64,000 nt of DNA, taken from NCBI RefSeq assembly GCF_030718205.1, contig NZ_JAUZQF010000017.1:186001-250000 (forward strand), given 5' to 3'. Under the pieces are notes generated by a model. That model was not told the DNA's origin. It ran no database searches and worked only from the letters and a program-made list of their open reading frames with translations. The position numbers and the translations under genes were made by a program. Shown one piece after another: positions 17,175 to 24,981 of this stretch; the first letter of the stretch is position 1, and every line of letters starts with the position of its first letter. Source of the DNA: Nonomuraea turcica (GTDB lineage: Bacteria; Actinomycetota; Actinomycetes; Streptosporangiales; Streptosporangiaceae).

Positions 17175-18122
17175 TCAGTCGAGTGACGACACGTCATCGA
17201 GGGCCTCTCGGATCTCTATGGGCAGCACCACGTCTTCGGCCGGCAGGGCCCCGGTGAGCTGCGCGTGCGTACGGGCGCCGACGATGGCCGAGGCCACGCC
17301 CGGCTGGTCGCGCACCCATGACAGGGCCACGGCCAGCGGCGACACCCCCAGCCCGTCGGCCGCCGTCATGACGGACTCGACCACCCGGCGGCTCCTCTCG
17401 TCGAGGTAGGGGCGTACGAAATCGGCGAAGTGCGGGGTCGCGGCCCGGGAGTCGGCCGGGATGCCGGTGCGGTATTTCCCGGTCAGCACCCCCCGGCCCA
17501 GTGGAGACCAGGCCAGCACCCCGACGCCGAGATGGGCCGCGGCGGGCAGCAGCTCGCGTTCGGGCTCGCGGGCCAGCAACGAGTATTCCACCTGAGCCGA
17601 GGTGATCGGGATGCGTCCGGGGATCATTTTCTGGGTGGCCGCCGCGGCGGCCAGCTGCCAGCCGCTGTAGTCGCACACGCCCGCGTAGACGGCCCGGCCG
17701 GAGGCGACGATCGCGTCGAGCGCGGCGAGCGTCTCCTCCAAAGGCACCTCCTCGTCGTAGGTGTGCAGCTGCCACAGGTCGACGTAGTCGAGCCCGAGGC
17801 GGTTGAGCGAGTCGTCGACCGCGGCGATCAGGTGGCGCCTGGAGGCGTCACGCGGCCGCCGGCCCGCCGGCGTCACCACGGCCTTGGTGGAGATCACCAG
17901 CTCCGCGCGCGGCACCGAGTCGCGCAGCAGCCGGCCGAGGAGCCGCTCGGCGTCGCCGCCGGTGTAGACGTCGGCCGTGTCGACGAGCGTGCCGCCCGCG
18001 TCCACGAACGTGCGGAGCTGGGCGGCTGCCTCGTCCGCGTCGGTGTCACGGCCCCAGGTCATCGTGCCGAGCCCCAGCCGGGACACCGACAGGCCGCTGT
18101 GGCCGACATAGCGCTGCTCCAT
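17175..18122 (-). CDS. Aldo/keto reductase
   Basis: A 315-residue (alpha/beta)8 NADPH-dependent oxidoreductase. Seen are SRLGLGTMTWG, LVDTADVYTGGDAERLLG (catalytic Asp and Tyr), VISTKAV (catalytic Lys), DYVDLWQLHTYD (His) and the late PLAVALSWVRDQPGVASAIVGARTHAQ cofactor region. Family members reduce carbonyls of sugars, aldehydes and ketones. The substrate cannot be read from sequence. Monocistronic, divergent from the phosphomutase-like gene at 18237. Confidence 0.9.
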   Translation of the reverse strand: MEQRYVGHSGLSVSRLGLGTMTWGRDTDADEAAAQLRTFVDAGGTLVDTADVYTGGDAERLLGRLLRDSVPRAELVISTKAVVTPAGRRPRDASRRHLIAAVDDSLNRLGLDYVDLWQLHTYDEEVPLEETLAALDAIVASGRAVYAGVCDYSGWQLAAAAATQKMIPGRIPITSAQVEYSLLAREPERELLPAAAHLGVGVLAWSPLGRGVLTGKYRTGIPADSRAATPHFADFVRPYLDERSRRVVESVMTAADGLGVSPLAVALSWVRDQPGVASAIVGARTHAQLTGALPAEDVVLPIEIREALDDVSSLD

Positions 18123-18236
18123 GATCCCGCCAGGTTACCGCTCGGGCGGCCTCGACGTCGTGCCTCGGCGGCCCGCGCCACCCACCCCCGTCCGCCCGGC
18201 TTCGACACGGTGATCGACGCCTGCGACACTTGCGGG

Positions 18237-18923
18237 GTGACCACGCTGCTACTGGCCCGGCACGGGCTGACCCACCTCACCGGGCCGGTGCTGGCCGGCC
18301 GCACTCCGGGGGTGCGGCTGAGCGAGGCGGGCCGAGCGCAGGCCGCCGCGCTCGCCGAGCGCATCACGGGCGTCAGGCTGGACGCCATCGTCTCGAGCCC
18401 GCTCGAACGCTGCAGGGAAACGGCCGAAGCGGTGGCCGAGGGCCGGGAGCTCGGCGTGGAGATCGACGAGCGGTTCATCGAGTGCGGCTACGGCGGCTGG
18501 ACCGGGCGGCCGCTGAAGGAGCTCGCCCGCGAGCCGCTGTGGCAGGTGGTGCAGGCGCACCCGAGCGCGGCGACATTTCCGGATGGGGAGTCGCTGGCCG
18601 GAATGCAACATAGGGCCGTCTCGGCGGTCCGGGAGTGGAATCAACGCCTGGGGGAGAAGGCTGTCTACCTGGTTTGCAGCCACGGCGACGTGATCAAGTC
18701 GATCGTCGCCGACGCTCTGGGGCTTCACCTGGATCAGTTTCAGCGGATAACGGCTGATCCGGCGGCTCTCACCGTCATTCGCTATGCCCCCTTGCGTCCC
18801 TTTGTTCTCAGACTCAACGATATGGGGGAATTGCGGCTTCCCGAGGATTCGGAGGAGAAAGACGGGGGAGAAAACATCACCGGGAGCGATGCCGCCGTCG
18901 GCGGCGGGTCCGGAACCACGTAA
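18237..18923 (+). CDS. Histidine phosphatase, MSMEG_4193-like putative phosphomutase
   Basis: A 228-residue member of the phosphoglycerate-mutase superfamily. The phosphate-accepting RHG is in LLLARHGLTHLTG, the second Arg in SSPLERCRETAEA, and the catalytic His in LVCSHGDVIKSI. The C-terminus is an acidic, Gly-rich tail of about 25 residues. In actinobacteria this subfamily sits beside DUF3090, SCO1664 and mshC, exactly as here, so a role near mycothiol metabolism has long been suspected but is not shown. GTG start immediately precedes the RHG strand. Its TAA stop is also the first half of the next gene's -10 box. Confidence 0.85.
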   Translation: MTTLLLARHGLTHLTGPVLAGRTPGVRLSEAGRAQAAALAERITGVRLDAIVSSPLERCRETAEAVAEGRELGVEIDERFIECGYGGWTGRPLKELAREPLWQVVQAHPSAATFPDGESLAGMQHRAVSAVREWNQRLGEKAVYLVCSHGDVIKSIVADALGLHLDQFQRITADPAALTVIRYAPLRPFVLRLNDMGELRLPEDSEEKDGGENITGSDAAVGGGSGTT

Positions 18924-18926
18924 GGT
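18921..18926 (+). promoter_or_regulatory. -10 box TAAGGT built on the upstream stop codon
   Basis: TAA of the phosphatase gene plus GGT forms TAAGGT, 6 nt before the DUF3090 ATG at 18933. Confidence 0.45.
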
Positions 18927-18932
18927 CAGGCT

Positions 18933-19481
18933 ATGCCGGTCTTCGACTACGACCCACCAGAGAGGTTCGTCGCCGGTGCCCTCGGGCAGCCGGGCGCGCG
19001 GGTTTTCTTTCTGCAGGCCAGGGCCGAGGGCAGACTGACCACGGTGGCGCTGGAGAAGCTACAGGTGGCCGCGCTCGCGGGCAGGCTGGACGAGTTGCTC
19101 GACGAGGTGCTGCGGCTCAGCGGGGGCACCGCGCACGTGCCCGCACTGGCGCCGGCCGACCTGGCCGACGACGCGCCGCTCGACGTGCCGGTCGCGGAGG
19201 ACTTCCGGGTGGGCACCATGGCACTGGCGTGGGACGCGGAGAGATCCCAGGTGGTGATCGAGGCGCAGGAGGTCGTCGAGGAGGAAGATCTCGAGAGCCC
19301 GGACCCCGCGGTGCTGCGCGTGCGGATCAGCGCGGGCGCCGCGCGCGCCTTCACCCAGCGGGCCCTGCAGATCGTCGCGGCGGGACGGCCGCCGTGTCCG
19401 CTGTGCGGGCAGCCTCTCGACGCCACCGGGCACGTCTGCGTGCGCCTCAACGGATACCGCGGGGGTGAGGCGGCTACGTGA
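18933..19481 (+). CDS. DUF3090 family protein with C-terminal zinc-ribbon-like motif
   Basis: A 182-residue protein known only in actinobacteria. It begins PVFDYDPPERFVAGALGQPG, the family's opening, has an acidic middle (EAQEVVEEEDLE), and ends in CPLCGQPLDATGHVC, a CxxC...C pattern that could bind zinc. Function unknown. It lies in the conserved phosphatase-DUF3090-SCO1664-mshC neighbourhood. Its TGA stop overlaps the GTG of the first 68-bp mini-ORF repeat as GTGA. Confidence 0.88.
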   Translation: MPVFDYDPPERFVAGALGQPGARVFFLQARAEGRLTTVALEKLQVAALAGRLDELLDEVLRLSGGTAHVPALAPADLADDAPLDVPVAEDFRVGTMALAWDAERSQVVIEAQEVVEEEDLESPDPAVLRVRISAGAARAFTQRALQIVAAGRPPCPLCGQPLDATGHVCVRLNGYRGGEAAT

Positions 19482-19549
19482 GCGAGCGAAGCGAGGGAAC
19501 AATCAGACGCAGCACCTTGGTCACGAGGCCGACGAAGGAGGCCTCGTGA
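19478..19549 (+). CDS. Mini-ORF unit 1, 23-residue peptide (MSERSEGT ... RPTKEAS)
   Basis: GTG overlaps the DUF3090 stop (GTGA) and its own TGA overlaps the next GTG. The peptide is charged and hydrophilic. Possibly a translational relay rather than a functional peptide. Confidence 0.45.
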   Translation: MSERSEGTIRRSTLVTRPTKEAS

Positions 19550-19617
19550 GCGAGCGAAGCGAGGGAACAATCAGACGCAGCACCTTGGTCACGAGGCCGA
19601 CGAAGGAGGCCACGTGA
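19546..19617 (+). CDS. Mini-ORF unit 2, 23-residue peptide (ends KEAT)
   Basis: Same as unit 1 apart from the last residue. GAAGGAGG of unit 1 lies 5 nt before this GTG. Overlaps unit 3 by GTGA. Confidence 0.45.
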   Translation: MSERSEGTIRRSTLVTRPTKEAT

Positions 19618-19685
19618 GCGAGCGAAGCGAGGGAACAATCAGACGCAGCACCTTGGTCACGAGGCCGACGAAGGAGGTCTCGTGA
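19614..19685 (+). CDS. Mini-ORF unit 3, 23-residue peptide (ends KEVS)
   Basis: Third copy; its TGA overlaps the GTG start of the SCO1664-family gene at 19682, coupling that gene to the whole chain. Confidence 0.45.
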   Translation: MSERSEGTIRRSTLVTRPTKEVS

Positions 19686-20446
19686 CCGCTCCGGAGAGCG
19701 AACCGGCCGTCAAACCGTCCAACCCGCCGGGCATGCATGACGAGGACGCCCTCACGCTGCTCCGCGACGGCCGCCTGGAGGTGGCCGGACGCCTCGTCGA
19801 GGCCACCAACATGACGCTCTACTGCTCGGTCAAGCTGGGCGAGAGCTCGGCCGCCTGCGTCTACAAGCCGGTGCGCGGCGAGCGCCCGCTGTGGGACTTC
19901 CCCGACGGCACCCTGGCCGCCCGCGAGGTGGCCGCCTATGAGGTGTCGCAGGCGACCGGCTGGCGCATTGTGCCCCCGACGGTCTACCGCGAGGGCCCCT
20001 TCGGCCCCGGCATGGTGCAGCTGTGGATCGACACCGAGCGCGAGATCGACCTCATGCGGCTGGTCAAGAGCCGCAACCCGGTGGTGCGCCGGATGGCGGT
20101 GTTCGACGCGGTGGTCAACAACGCCGACCGCAAGGGCGGTCACCTGCTTCCGCTGCCGACGGGGCACGTCTACGGGGTGGACCACGGGGTGTGCTTCTCC
20201 GTCGAGGACAAGCTGCGCACGGTGCTGTGGCAGTGGCGCGGCAAGCCGCTGGCCAGGGAGGCGGTGGCCGTGCTGGCCAAGCTGGAGCGCGACCTGGAGT
20301 CCGGGGCGCTCGGGCGCAGGCTGCGCGAGCTGCTGACGCTGGCGGAGGTCGAGGCCACCTGGCAGCGGGTCAGGCGGCTGCTGGACACCGGCGTGCACCC
20401 CTACCCGTCGGAGGGCTGGCCCGCGATTCCCTGGCCCCCCATCTGA
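19682..20446 (+). CDS. SCO1664-family protein (PI3/4-kinase-like fold)
   Basis: A 254-residue actinobacterial family named after S. coelicolor SCO1664. The core resembles a lipid/protein-kinase catalytic region: CVYKPVRGERPLWDFPDG (Lys in a nucleotide-binding strand), then MAVFDAVVNNADRKGGHLL, with the N-x2-D type catalytic loop, and YGVDHGVCFS in place of DFG. The actual activity is unknown. The GTG start follows GAAGGAGG at 19671-19678 and overlaps the third mini-ORF stop. The first 18 residues are low-complexity leader. Confidence 0.87.
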   Translation: MTAPESEPAVKPSNPPGMHDEDALTLLRDGRLEVAGRLVEATNMTLYCSVKLGESSAACVYKPVRGERPLWDFPDGTLAAREVAAYEVSQATGWRIVPPTVYREGPFGPGMVQLWIDTEREIDLMRLVKSRNPVVRRMAVFDAVVNNADRKGGHLLPLPTGHVYGVDHGVCFSVEDKLRTVLWQWRGKPLAREAVAVLAKLERDLESGALGRRLRELLTLAEVEATWQRVRRLLDTGVHPYPSEGWPAIPWPPI

Positions 20447-20464
20447 TCGCCTGAGCCGGTTTAA

Positions 20465-20470
20465 TACCCT
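20465..20470 (+). promoter_or_regulatory. -10 box TACCCT of a probable leaderless promoter
   Basis: TACCCT ends 6 nt before the ATG at 20477, inside a locally A/T-rich ttaataccc stretch, with CTGATC 16 bp further upstream as a weak -35. Confidence 0.5.
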
Positions 20471-20476
20471 TTGCCC

Positions 20477-21136
20477 ATGTGCACGCTGATCGTGAGAACC
20501 GGGCAGCCGCTGACCCTCATGGGCGTGAGAGACGAGTTCGCCGACCGTCCGTGGGAAGGGCCGGGGGAGCACTGGCCGGACTACCCGGGCGTGATCGGCG
20601 GGCGTGACCTGAAGGCCGGAGGCACCTGGCTGGCTCTCCACCCGGCGGCCCGCCGCGCCGCCGCTCTCCTCAACGCCTCCGGCATCCCCGCGCCCGAGAC
20701 GACGAAGATCTCGCGGGGCGACCTGGCGTTGCGGGCGGCCTACACGGGCGAGCTGCCCGACGCGGACCTGACCCGCTACGACCCCTTTCACCTGGTGCTC
20801 GCCGACCTGCCGGCCGATGGGGCGCGGGTGCGGCTGTTCAGCTGGGACGGCGAGCGCAGCACCGTCTCCGGCCTGCCCGACGGCACCAGCATGATCGTCA
20901 ACTCGGGCCTGGACCCGGCCAGCGAGCGGGTCGTCGCCTACCTGCCCAGGTTCGAGACCGAGGTCTGGCGGGAGCTGATCACGGCGGCGCCGTCCGCCGA
21001 CCCAGGCGCGCTCATCGTCCGCCACGAGCTGCCCGACGGCCGGATCTTCGCCTCCCTGTCGGTGATGGAGGTGGCGCTCGCGCCGGACGGTGTGACGTAC
21101 GACTTCACCGACCTGACCGCAGAACGGGACGGATAG
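20477..21136 (+). CDS. NRDE/TANGO2-family protein
   Basis: A 219-residue protein that opens MCTLIVRTGQPLTLMGVRDEFADRPWEGPGEHW. The N-terminal Met-Cys and the (N)RDEF motif are the marks of the NRDE (TANGO2) family, where Cys2 may act as an N-terminal nucleophile. Here the N of NRDE is V. Later GGRDLKAGGTWLAL is also conserved. The function is unsettled (haem or acyl-CoA handling has been proposed for eukaryotic relatives). Its TAG stop forms the first half of the mshC -10 box. Confidence 0.82.
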   Translation: MCTLIVRTGQPLTLMGVRDEFADRPWEGPGEHWPDYPGVIGGRDLKAGGTWLALHPAARRAAALLNASGIPAPETTKISRGDLALRAAYTGELPDADLTRYDPFHLVLADLPADGARVRLFSWDGERSTVSGLPDGTSMIVNSGLDPASERVVAYLPRFETEVWRELITAAPSADPGALIVRHELPDGRIFASLSVMEVALAPDGVTYDFTDLTAERDG

Positions 21137-21139
21137 GCT
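21134..21139 (+). promoter_or_regulatory. -10 box TAGGCT built on the upstream stop codon
   Basis: TAG stop plus GCT gives TAGGCT, 7 nt before the mshC ATG at 21147; no ribosome site is present. Confidence 0.45.
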
Positions 21140-21146
21140 CAGGAAC

Positions 21147-22370
21147 ATGAGATCGTGGTCTGCCCAGAACGTTCCAAAGCTCCCTGGTGAGAGCATTCCG
21201 CTGCGTCTCTACGACACCTCCGCCAAGCAGGTGCGGCAGACCGATCCCGGGCCGACCGCCAGGATGTACGTCTGCGGCATCACCCCCTACGACGCCACGC
21301 ACCTCGGCCACGCCAACACCTACCACGCCTTCGACCTGGTCGGCCGGTTGTGGCGGGACGCGGGCCACGAGGTCCACTACACGCAGAACGCCACCGACGT
21401 GGACGACCCGCTGCTGGAGCGCGCCGCCCAGACCGGCGTCGGCTGGCAGGACCTGGCCGAGCGGGAGATCGAGCTGTTCCGCGGCGACATGGAGGCGCTG
21501 CGGATCCTGCCGCCCCGCGAATACGTCGGCGTCACCGAGGTCGTCGGCGGGGTGGCGGAGCTGATCGCCAAGCTGTCGGCCAAGGGCGTCACGTACTCCC
21601 TCGACGGCGACGTCTACTTCAGCGTGGCCGACGCCCCCAAGTTCGGCCAGGTGTCCGGCTACGACGAGACCGAGATGCTGGCCCTGTTCGCCGAGCGCGG
21701 CGGCGACCCGGACCGGGCCGACAAGCGCCACCCGCTGGACTGGCTGCTGTGGCGGGCCGAGCGGCCGGGCGAGCCGGCCTGGGAGTCGCGGCTGGGCAAG
21801 GGCCGCCCCGGCTGGCACATCGAGTGCACCGCCATCGCCCTGGACAACCTCGGCGCCGGCTACGACGTGGCGGGCGGCGGCTCCGACCTGATCTTCCCGC
21901 ATCACGAGTGCGGCGCCTCCGAGGGGCACGCGGCCACGGGGGAGTGGCCGTTCGCCAAGTTCTACACGCACGCCGGCATGGTGGGCCTCGACGGCGAGAA
22001 GATGTCGAAGTCCAAGGGCAACCTGGTCTTCGTCTCCAAACTGCGCCGGGAGCACGACCCGATGGCGGTCAGGCTCGTGCTGCTGGCCCACCACTACCGC
22101 GCCGACTGGGCCTACGTCCCCGCCCTGATCGCCGACGCCGAGCGCAGGCTGGCCCGCTGGCGCTCGGCCGTCCGCCTGGCCTCCGGCCCGGACGCCGGCG
22201 AGTTGCTGGCGCGGGTGCGTGAGCGCCTGGCCGACGACCTCGACTCGCCGGCCGCGCTGGCCGCGATCGACGCCTGGGCCGAGGCCGCCCTGACCGGCGG
22301 CGGCTCGGATCCGGACGCCCCCGCCCTGGTCAAGGACCTGGCCGACGCCCTGCTCGGCGTCGCGCTCTAA
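21147..22370 (+). CDS. mshC: MshC, cysteine:GlcN-Ins ligase of mycothiol synthesis
   Basis: A 407-residue enzyme that joins cysteine to glucosaminyl-inositol with ATP, the penultimate step of mycothiol synthesis. It is a class I cysteinyl-tRNA-synthetase-like fold: MYVCGITPYDATHLGHANT holds the zinc Cys and the HLGH signature, WHIECTAIAL and FPHHECG the other zinc ligands, and EKMSKSKGNLVFV the KMSKS loop. The N-terminal SWSAQNVPKLPG is specific for MshC, and the anticodon-binding part of CysS is missing. Presence of MshC implies mycothiol is the main thiol here. Confidence 0.96.
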   Translation: MRSWSAQNVPKLPGESIPLRLYDTSAKQVRQTDPGPTARMYVCGITPYDATHLGHANTYHAFDLVGRLWRDAGHEVHYTQNATDVDDPLLERAAQTGVGWQDLAEREIELFRGDMEALRILPPREYVGVTEVVGGVAELIAKLSAKGVTYSLDGDVYFSVADAPKFGQVSGYDETEMLALFAERGGDPDRADKRHPLDWLLWRAERPGEPAWESRLGKGRPGWHIECTAIALDNLGAGYDVAGGGSDLIFPHHECGASEGHAATGEWPFAKFYTHAGMVGLDGEKMSKSKGNLVFVSKLRREHDPMAVRLVLLAHHYRADWAYVPALIADAERRLARWRSAVRLASGPDAGELLARVRERLADDLDSPAALAAIDAWAEAALTGGGSDPDAPALVKDLADALLGVAL

Positions 22371-22421
22371 CCCTCGCGAAAACCCGCGCCACGCCGGGCT
22401 TTCTCATGGGCATAGCCGCCG

Positions 22422-22449
22422 GCCCCGCGCCCGCCTCAGGGCGCGGGGC
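22422..22449. terminator. Bidirectional terminator hairpin between mshC and the sugar locus
   Basis: Perfect 11-bp GC arms (22422-22432, 22439-22449) around a 6-nt loop, between two convergent genes. No U-tract. Confidence 0.65.
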
Positions 22450-22469
22450 TCGCGGCGCCCGTCCCCCGC

Positions 22470-23432
22470 TCAGGCCCGCACCCGCTCGAGCCGCTCGATC
22501 GCGGCCAGTTCGGCCGAGAACCACGCGATCGTGCGGCGCAGCCCCTCCCGCGCGGGCACCCGGGCCCGCCAGCCCAGCCGCTCGGCCGCCAGCGTCGTGT
22601 CCGGCCTCCTGACCTTGGGATCGTCGGCGGGCCGGTCGACGAACACGATCGGCGACGACGACCCGGCCAGCTCCCTGATCGTCGTGGCCAGCTCCAGCAT
22701 GGTCAGCTCGTCCGGGTTGCCGATGTTGACCGGCCCGGCGAAGTCGCTGCGGGCCATGGCCAGGATGCCCGACACGGTGTCGTCCACGTAGCAGATCGAG
22801 CGGGTCTGCGCGCCGTCGCCGGTGATGGTGATCGGCTCGCCGGTCAGCGCCTGCCTGATGAACGTCGGGATCGCCCGCCCGTCGAACGGGCGCATGCGCG
22901 GGCCGTACGTGTTGAAGATCCGCACGATGCCGGTGTCGGTGCCGCGCGAGTGGCGGTAGGCCGTGGTCAGCGACTCGGCGAAGCGCTTGGCCTCGTCGTA
23001 CACGCTGCGCGGGCCGACCGGGTTCACATTCCCCCAGTACGTCTCTTTCTGCGGGTGTTCGAGGGGGTCGCCGTACACCTCGCTGGTCGAGGCGAGCACG
23101 AACCTGGCGCCCTTCTCCCTGGCCAGCCCCAGCGCGTGCAGCGTGCCCACGCTGCCCACCCGCAGCGTCTCGATCGGATAGCGCAGGTAGTCGGCCGGCG
23201 AGGCGGCCGAGGCGAAGTGCAGGACGAGGTCCAGCCGGTCCGGCACGTGCACGAAGCCGGTCAGGTCGCACTCGATGAGCCGGAACTCCGGCCGGTCCAT
23301 CAGATGCTCGACATTGCGTGGCCCGCCGGTCAGGAAGCTGTCCATGCAGACGACCTCCGCCCCCTCTTCCAGCAGCCGCTCGCACAGGTAAGAGCCGAGG
23401 AATCCGGCGCCCCCGGTGACCAGAGCCCTCAT
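22470..23432 (-). CDS. UDP-glucuronate decarboxylase-like SDR (UXS type)
   Basis: A 320-residue extended SDR with TGGAGFLGSYL, STSEVYGDPLEHPQKETYWG, YDEAKRFAE (YxxxK dyad) and RIFNTYGPRM, all very near to UDP-xylose synthases, which convert UDP-glucuronate to UDP-xylose. Related 4,6-dehydratases share some of these motifs, so the exact sugar is uncertain. It is the last gene of the minus-strand sugar operon and overlaps the GT9 gene before it by ATGA. It does not look like HldD, the heptose epimerase. Confidence 0.83.
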   Translation of the reverse strand: MRALVTGGAGFLGSYLCERLLEEGAEVVCMDSFLTGGPRNVEHLMDRPEFRLIECDLTGFVHVPDRLDLVLHFASAASPADYLRYPIETLRVGSVGTLHALGLAREKGARFVLASTSEVYGDPLEHPQKETYWGNVNPVGPRSVYDEAKRFAESLTTAYRHSRGTDTGIVRIFNTYGPRMRPFDGRAIPTFIRQALTGEPITITGDGAQTRSICYVDDTVSGILAMARSDFAGPVNIGNPDELTMLELATTIRELAGSSSPIVFVDRPADDPKVRRPDTTLAAERLGWRARVPAREGLRRTIAWFSAELAAIERLERVRA

Positions 23433-24316
23433 GACGTGACCTCCAACGCAGCGTCGACGACTTCGGAAACCTCGATCTTCAGCAGGCCGGGATCGACCCG
23501 CTGGCCGTGCGGATCCCCGTTGCGCCCGGCCCACAGCGCCACGTGGCGCCAGCCGGGCGGCGGGCCCCACAACGCCGGCGAGACCGGCCCGAACAACACC
23601 ACCGACGGCACACAGAACGCCGTCGCCAAGTGCGCGACACCGGTGTCGCCGCAGACCACGAGTTTGGCCCTGCTGACCAGGTCGATCAGGTCGGCCAGGC
23701 ACGTCTGGCCGGCCAGCATGCGCTCGGGCGGCAGCCCGGCCAGCTCGGCGACCTTCCTGGCGATGGGCACCTCCTCGGCGGTGCCGGTGACGACGACGTC
23801 GTCCAGCGTGGCCGCGACCTGCGCGAACCGATCGGGCGGCCAGCGCCGCGCCGGAAAGGCGGCCCCCGGGTGCACGATCGCCGGCCCCGTACGGTCGGAG
23901 ATGCCGAGCGTCAGGTCGCCCGGATCGGCCGGGATGCCGTGCCACTCCAGCAGCCCGCACCAGCGGCGCACCTCGTGCACGCCGTCCTGCCACGGCGGTC
24001 CCGTGCCGAAGCTGATCAGCCGCGCCGGCTCGGTGCGCCGCAGCGCGTCGATGCTCTGCGGCCCCTTTCCGTGCAGGTTGACCGCGATGTCCGGCCGCTC
24101 GAACGGCACCCTGTCCATCGGCACGGGGCCCGGCCCCGACACATCCACGTGGCCGTCCACCGCGCCGGTCAGTGGCAGCAGGGCCTCCAGCGTCCGTGGC
24201 GCGGCCAGGGTGATCCGGTGCCGCGGGAACGCCTGGCGCAGGGCCCGCAGCGCGGGCACGGCCGTGAGCAGATCGCCGAGACCGAGCCCGCGCAGCACCA
24301 AGAGCTCTAGGGCCAT
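23429..24316 (-). CDS. Family 9 glycosyltransferase (heptosyltransferase-like)
   Basis: A 295-residue GT-B enzyme. N-terminal LELLVLRGLGLGDLLTAVPALRAL is the GT9 acceptor-side motif, and the C-terminal half has IVHPGAAFPARRWPPDRFAQVA, VVCGDTGVAHLA and VVLFGPVSPALWGPP, as in the ADP-heptose transferases WaaC/WaaF. With GmhA, HldE and GmhB in the same locus, ADP-heptose is the natural donor to propose. ATG at 24316 lies inside the end of the SDR gene (10-bp overlap). Confidence 0.85.
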   Translation of the reverse strand: MALELLVLRGLGLGDLLTAVPALRALRQAFPRHRITLAAPRTLEALLPLTGAVDGHVDVSGPGPVPMDRVPFERPDIAVNLHGKGPQSIDALRRTEPARLISFGTGPPWQDGVHEVRRWCGLLEWHGIPADPGDLTLGISDRTGPAIVHPGAAFPARRWPPDRFAQVAATLDDVVVTGTAEEVPIARKVAELAGLPPERMLAGQTCLADLIDLVSRAKLVVCGDTGVAHLATAFCVPSVVLFGPVSPALWGPPPGWRHVALWAGRNGDPHGQRVDPGLLKIEVSEVVDAALEVTS

Positions 24317-24981
24317 GACGTCTCCGTCGAGGGGCACACGACGAGCTCTCTCACCTCGCATCCGGCCGGCTGCCGCAGCGCGAACACCACGGTCTGCGCG
24401 ACGTCGGCCGGATCGTTCAGCCCGGCCTCGGGACCCGGTTTGTACTGTTCCGGCCGCCCGTCGAAGAAGCTCGTCCGCATGCCGCCCGGAATGAGCAGGG
24501 TCACCCCCACCTCGCCGCGCAGCTCCACCGCCAGCGCCCGGGTGAGGCCGACGACGCCGAACTTCGACGCCGAGTACGCCGACGCGTCGCTCAGCGGCCG
24601 CAGCCCCAGCGTGGACGCGCAGGTGACGACCCTGCCGCGGGTGTGCTTCAGGTACGGGAGCGCGGCACGCACGACGGACGCGGTGCCGAGCAGGTTCACC
24701 TTGATGACCCGCTCCCAGTCGTCGGCCGGCACGTCCTCCAGACGCCCGCACGCGTCGATGCCCGCGGCCGTCACCACGCCGTCCAGGCCGCCGGCCCGCT
24801 CGGCCAGCTCGCGTACCGCCCGCTCGGCCTCGCCGCGGTCGGCCAGGTCGGCGGTGACATGATCGAAGCGCTGGTCCGGCTCTCGGACGTCGACGACCAG
24901 CGCCCGCCAGCCCTCCTTCTCCACGGCCTCGGCGGTGGCCAGACCGAGCCCGGAGGCTCCCCCGGTAATCAAGATGTTCAC
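24307..24981 (-). CDS. Classical SDR oxidoreductase
   Basis: A 224-residue SDR with TGGASGLGLA, ADLADRG, TAAGID (in place of NAAG), TCASTLGLRPLSDASAYSASKFGVV with Ser and Y-x3-K, and PGGMRTSFF. The position between hldE and a GT9 suggests it modifies a sugar or sugar nucleotide, although the fold alone does not show this. GTG at 24981 overlaps the hldE stop (GTGA). Confidence 0.85.
   Translation of the reverse strand: MNILITGGASGLGLATAEAVEKEGWRALVVDVREPDQRFDHVTADLADRGEAERAVRELAERAGGLDGVVTAAGIDACGRLEDVPADDWERVIKVNLLGTASVVRAALPYLKHTRGRVVTCASTLGLRPLSDASAYSASKFGVVGLTRALAVELRGEVGVTLLIPGGMRTSFFDGRPEQYKPGPEAGLNDPADVAQTVVFALRQPAGCEVRELVVCPSTETSWP

Larger units (their letters stand above)
19478..19681 (+). 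repeat. Three tandem 68-bp repeats, each a coupled mini-ORF with its own ribosome site
   Basis: Units start at 19478, 19546 and 19614 and are almost identical, differing only in the last few bases. Each begins GTGAGCGAGCGAAGCGAGG and ends with GAAGGAGG shortly before the next GTG. The next real gene starts in exactly the fourth register, at 19682. Confidence 0.97.

Noticed and set aside
19478..19681. CRISPR array
   Set aside because: Units are directly abutting with no spacers and are coding with start/stop overlaps; no cas genes nearby.
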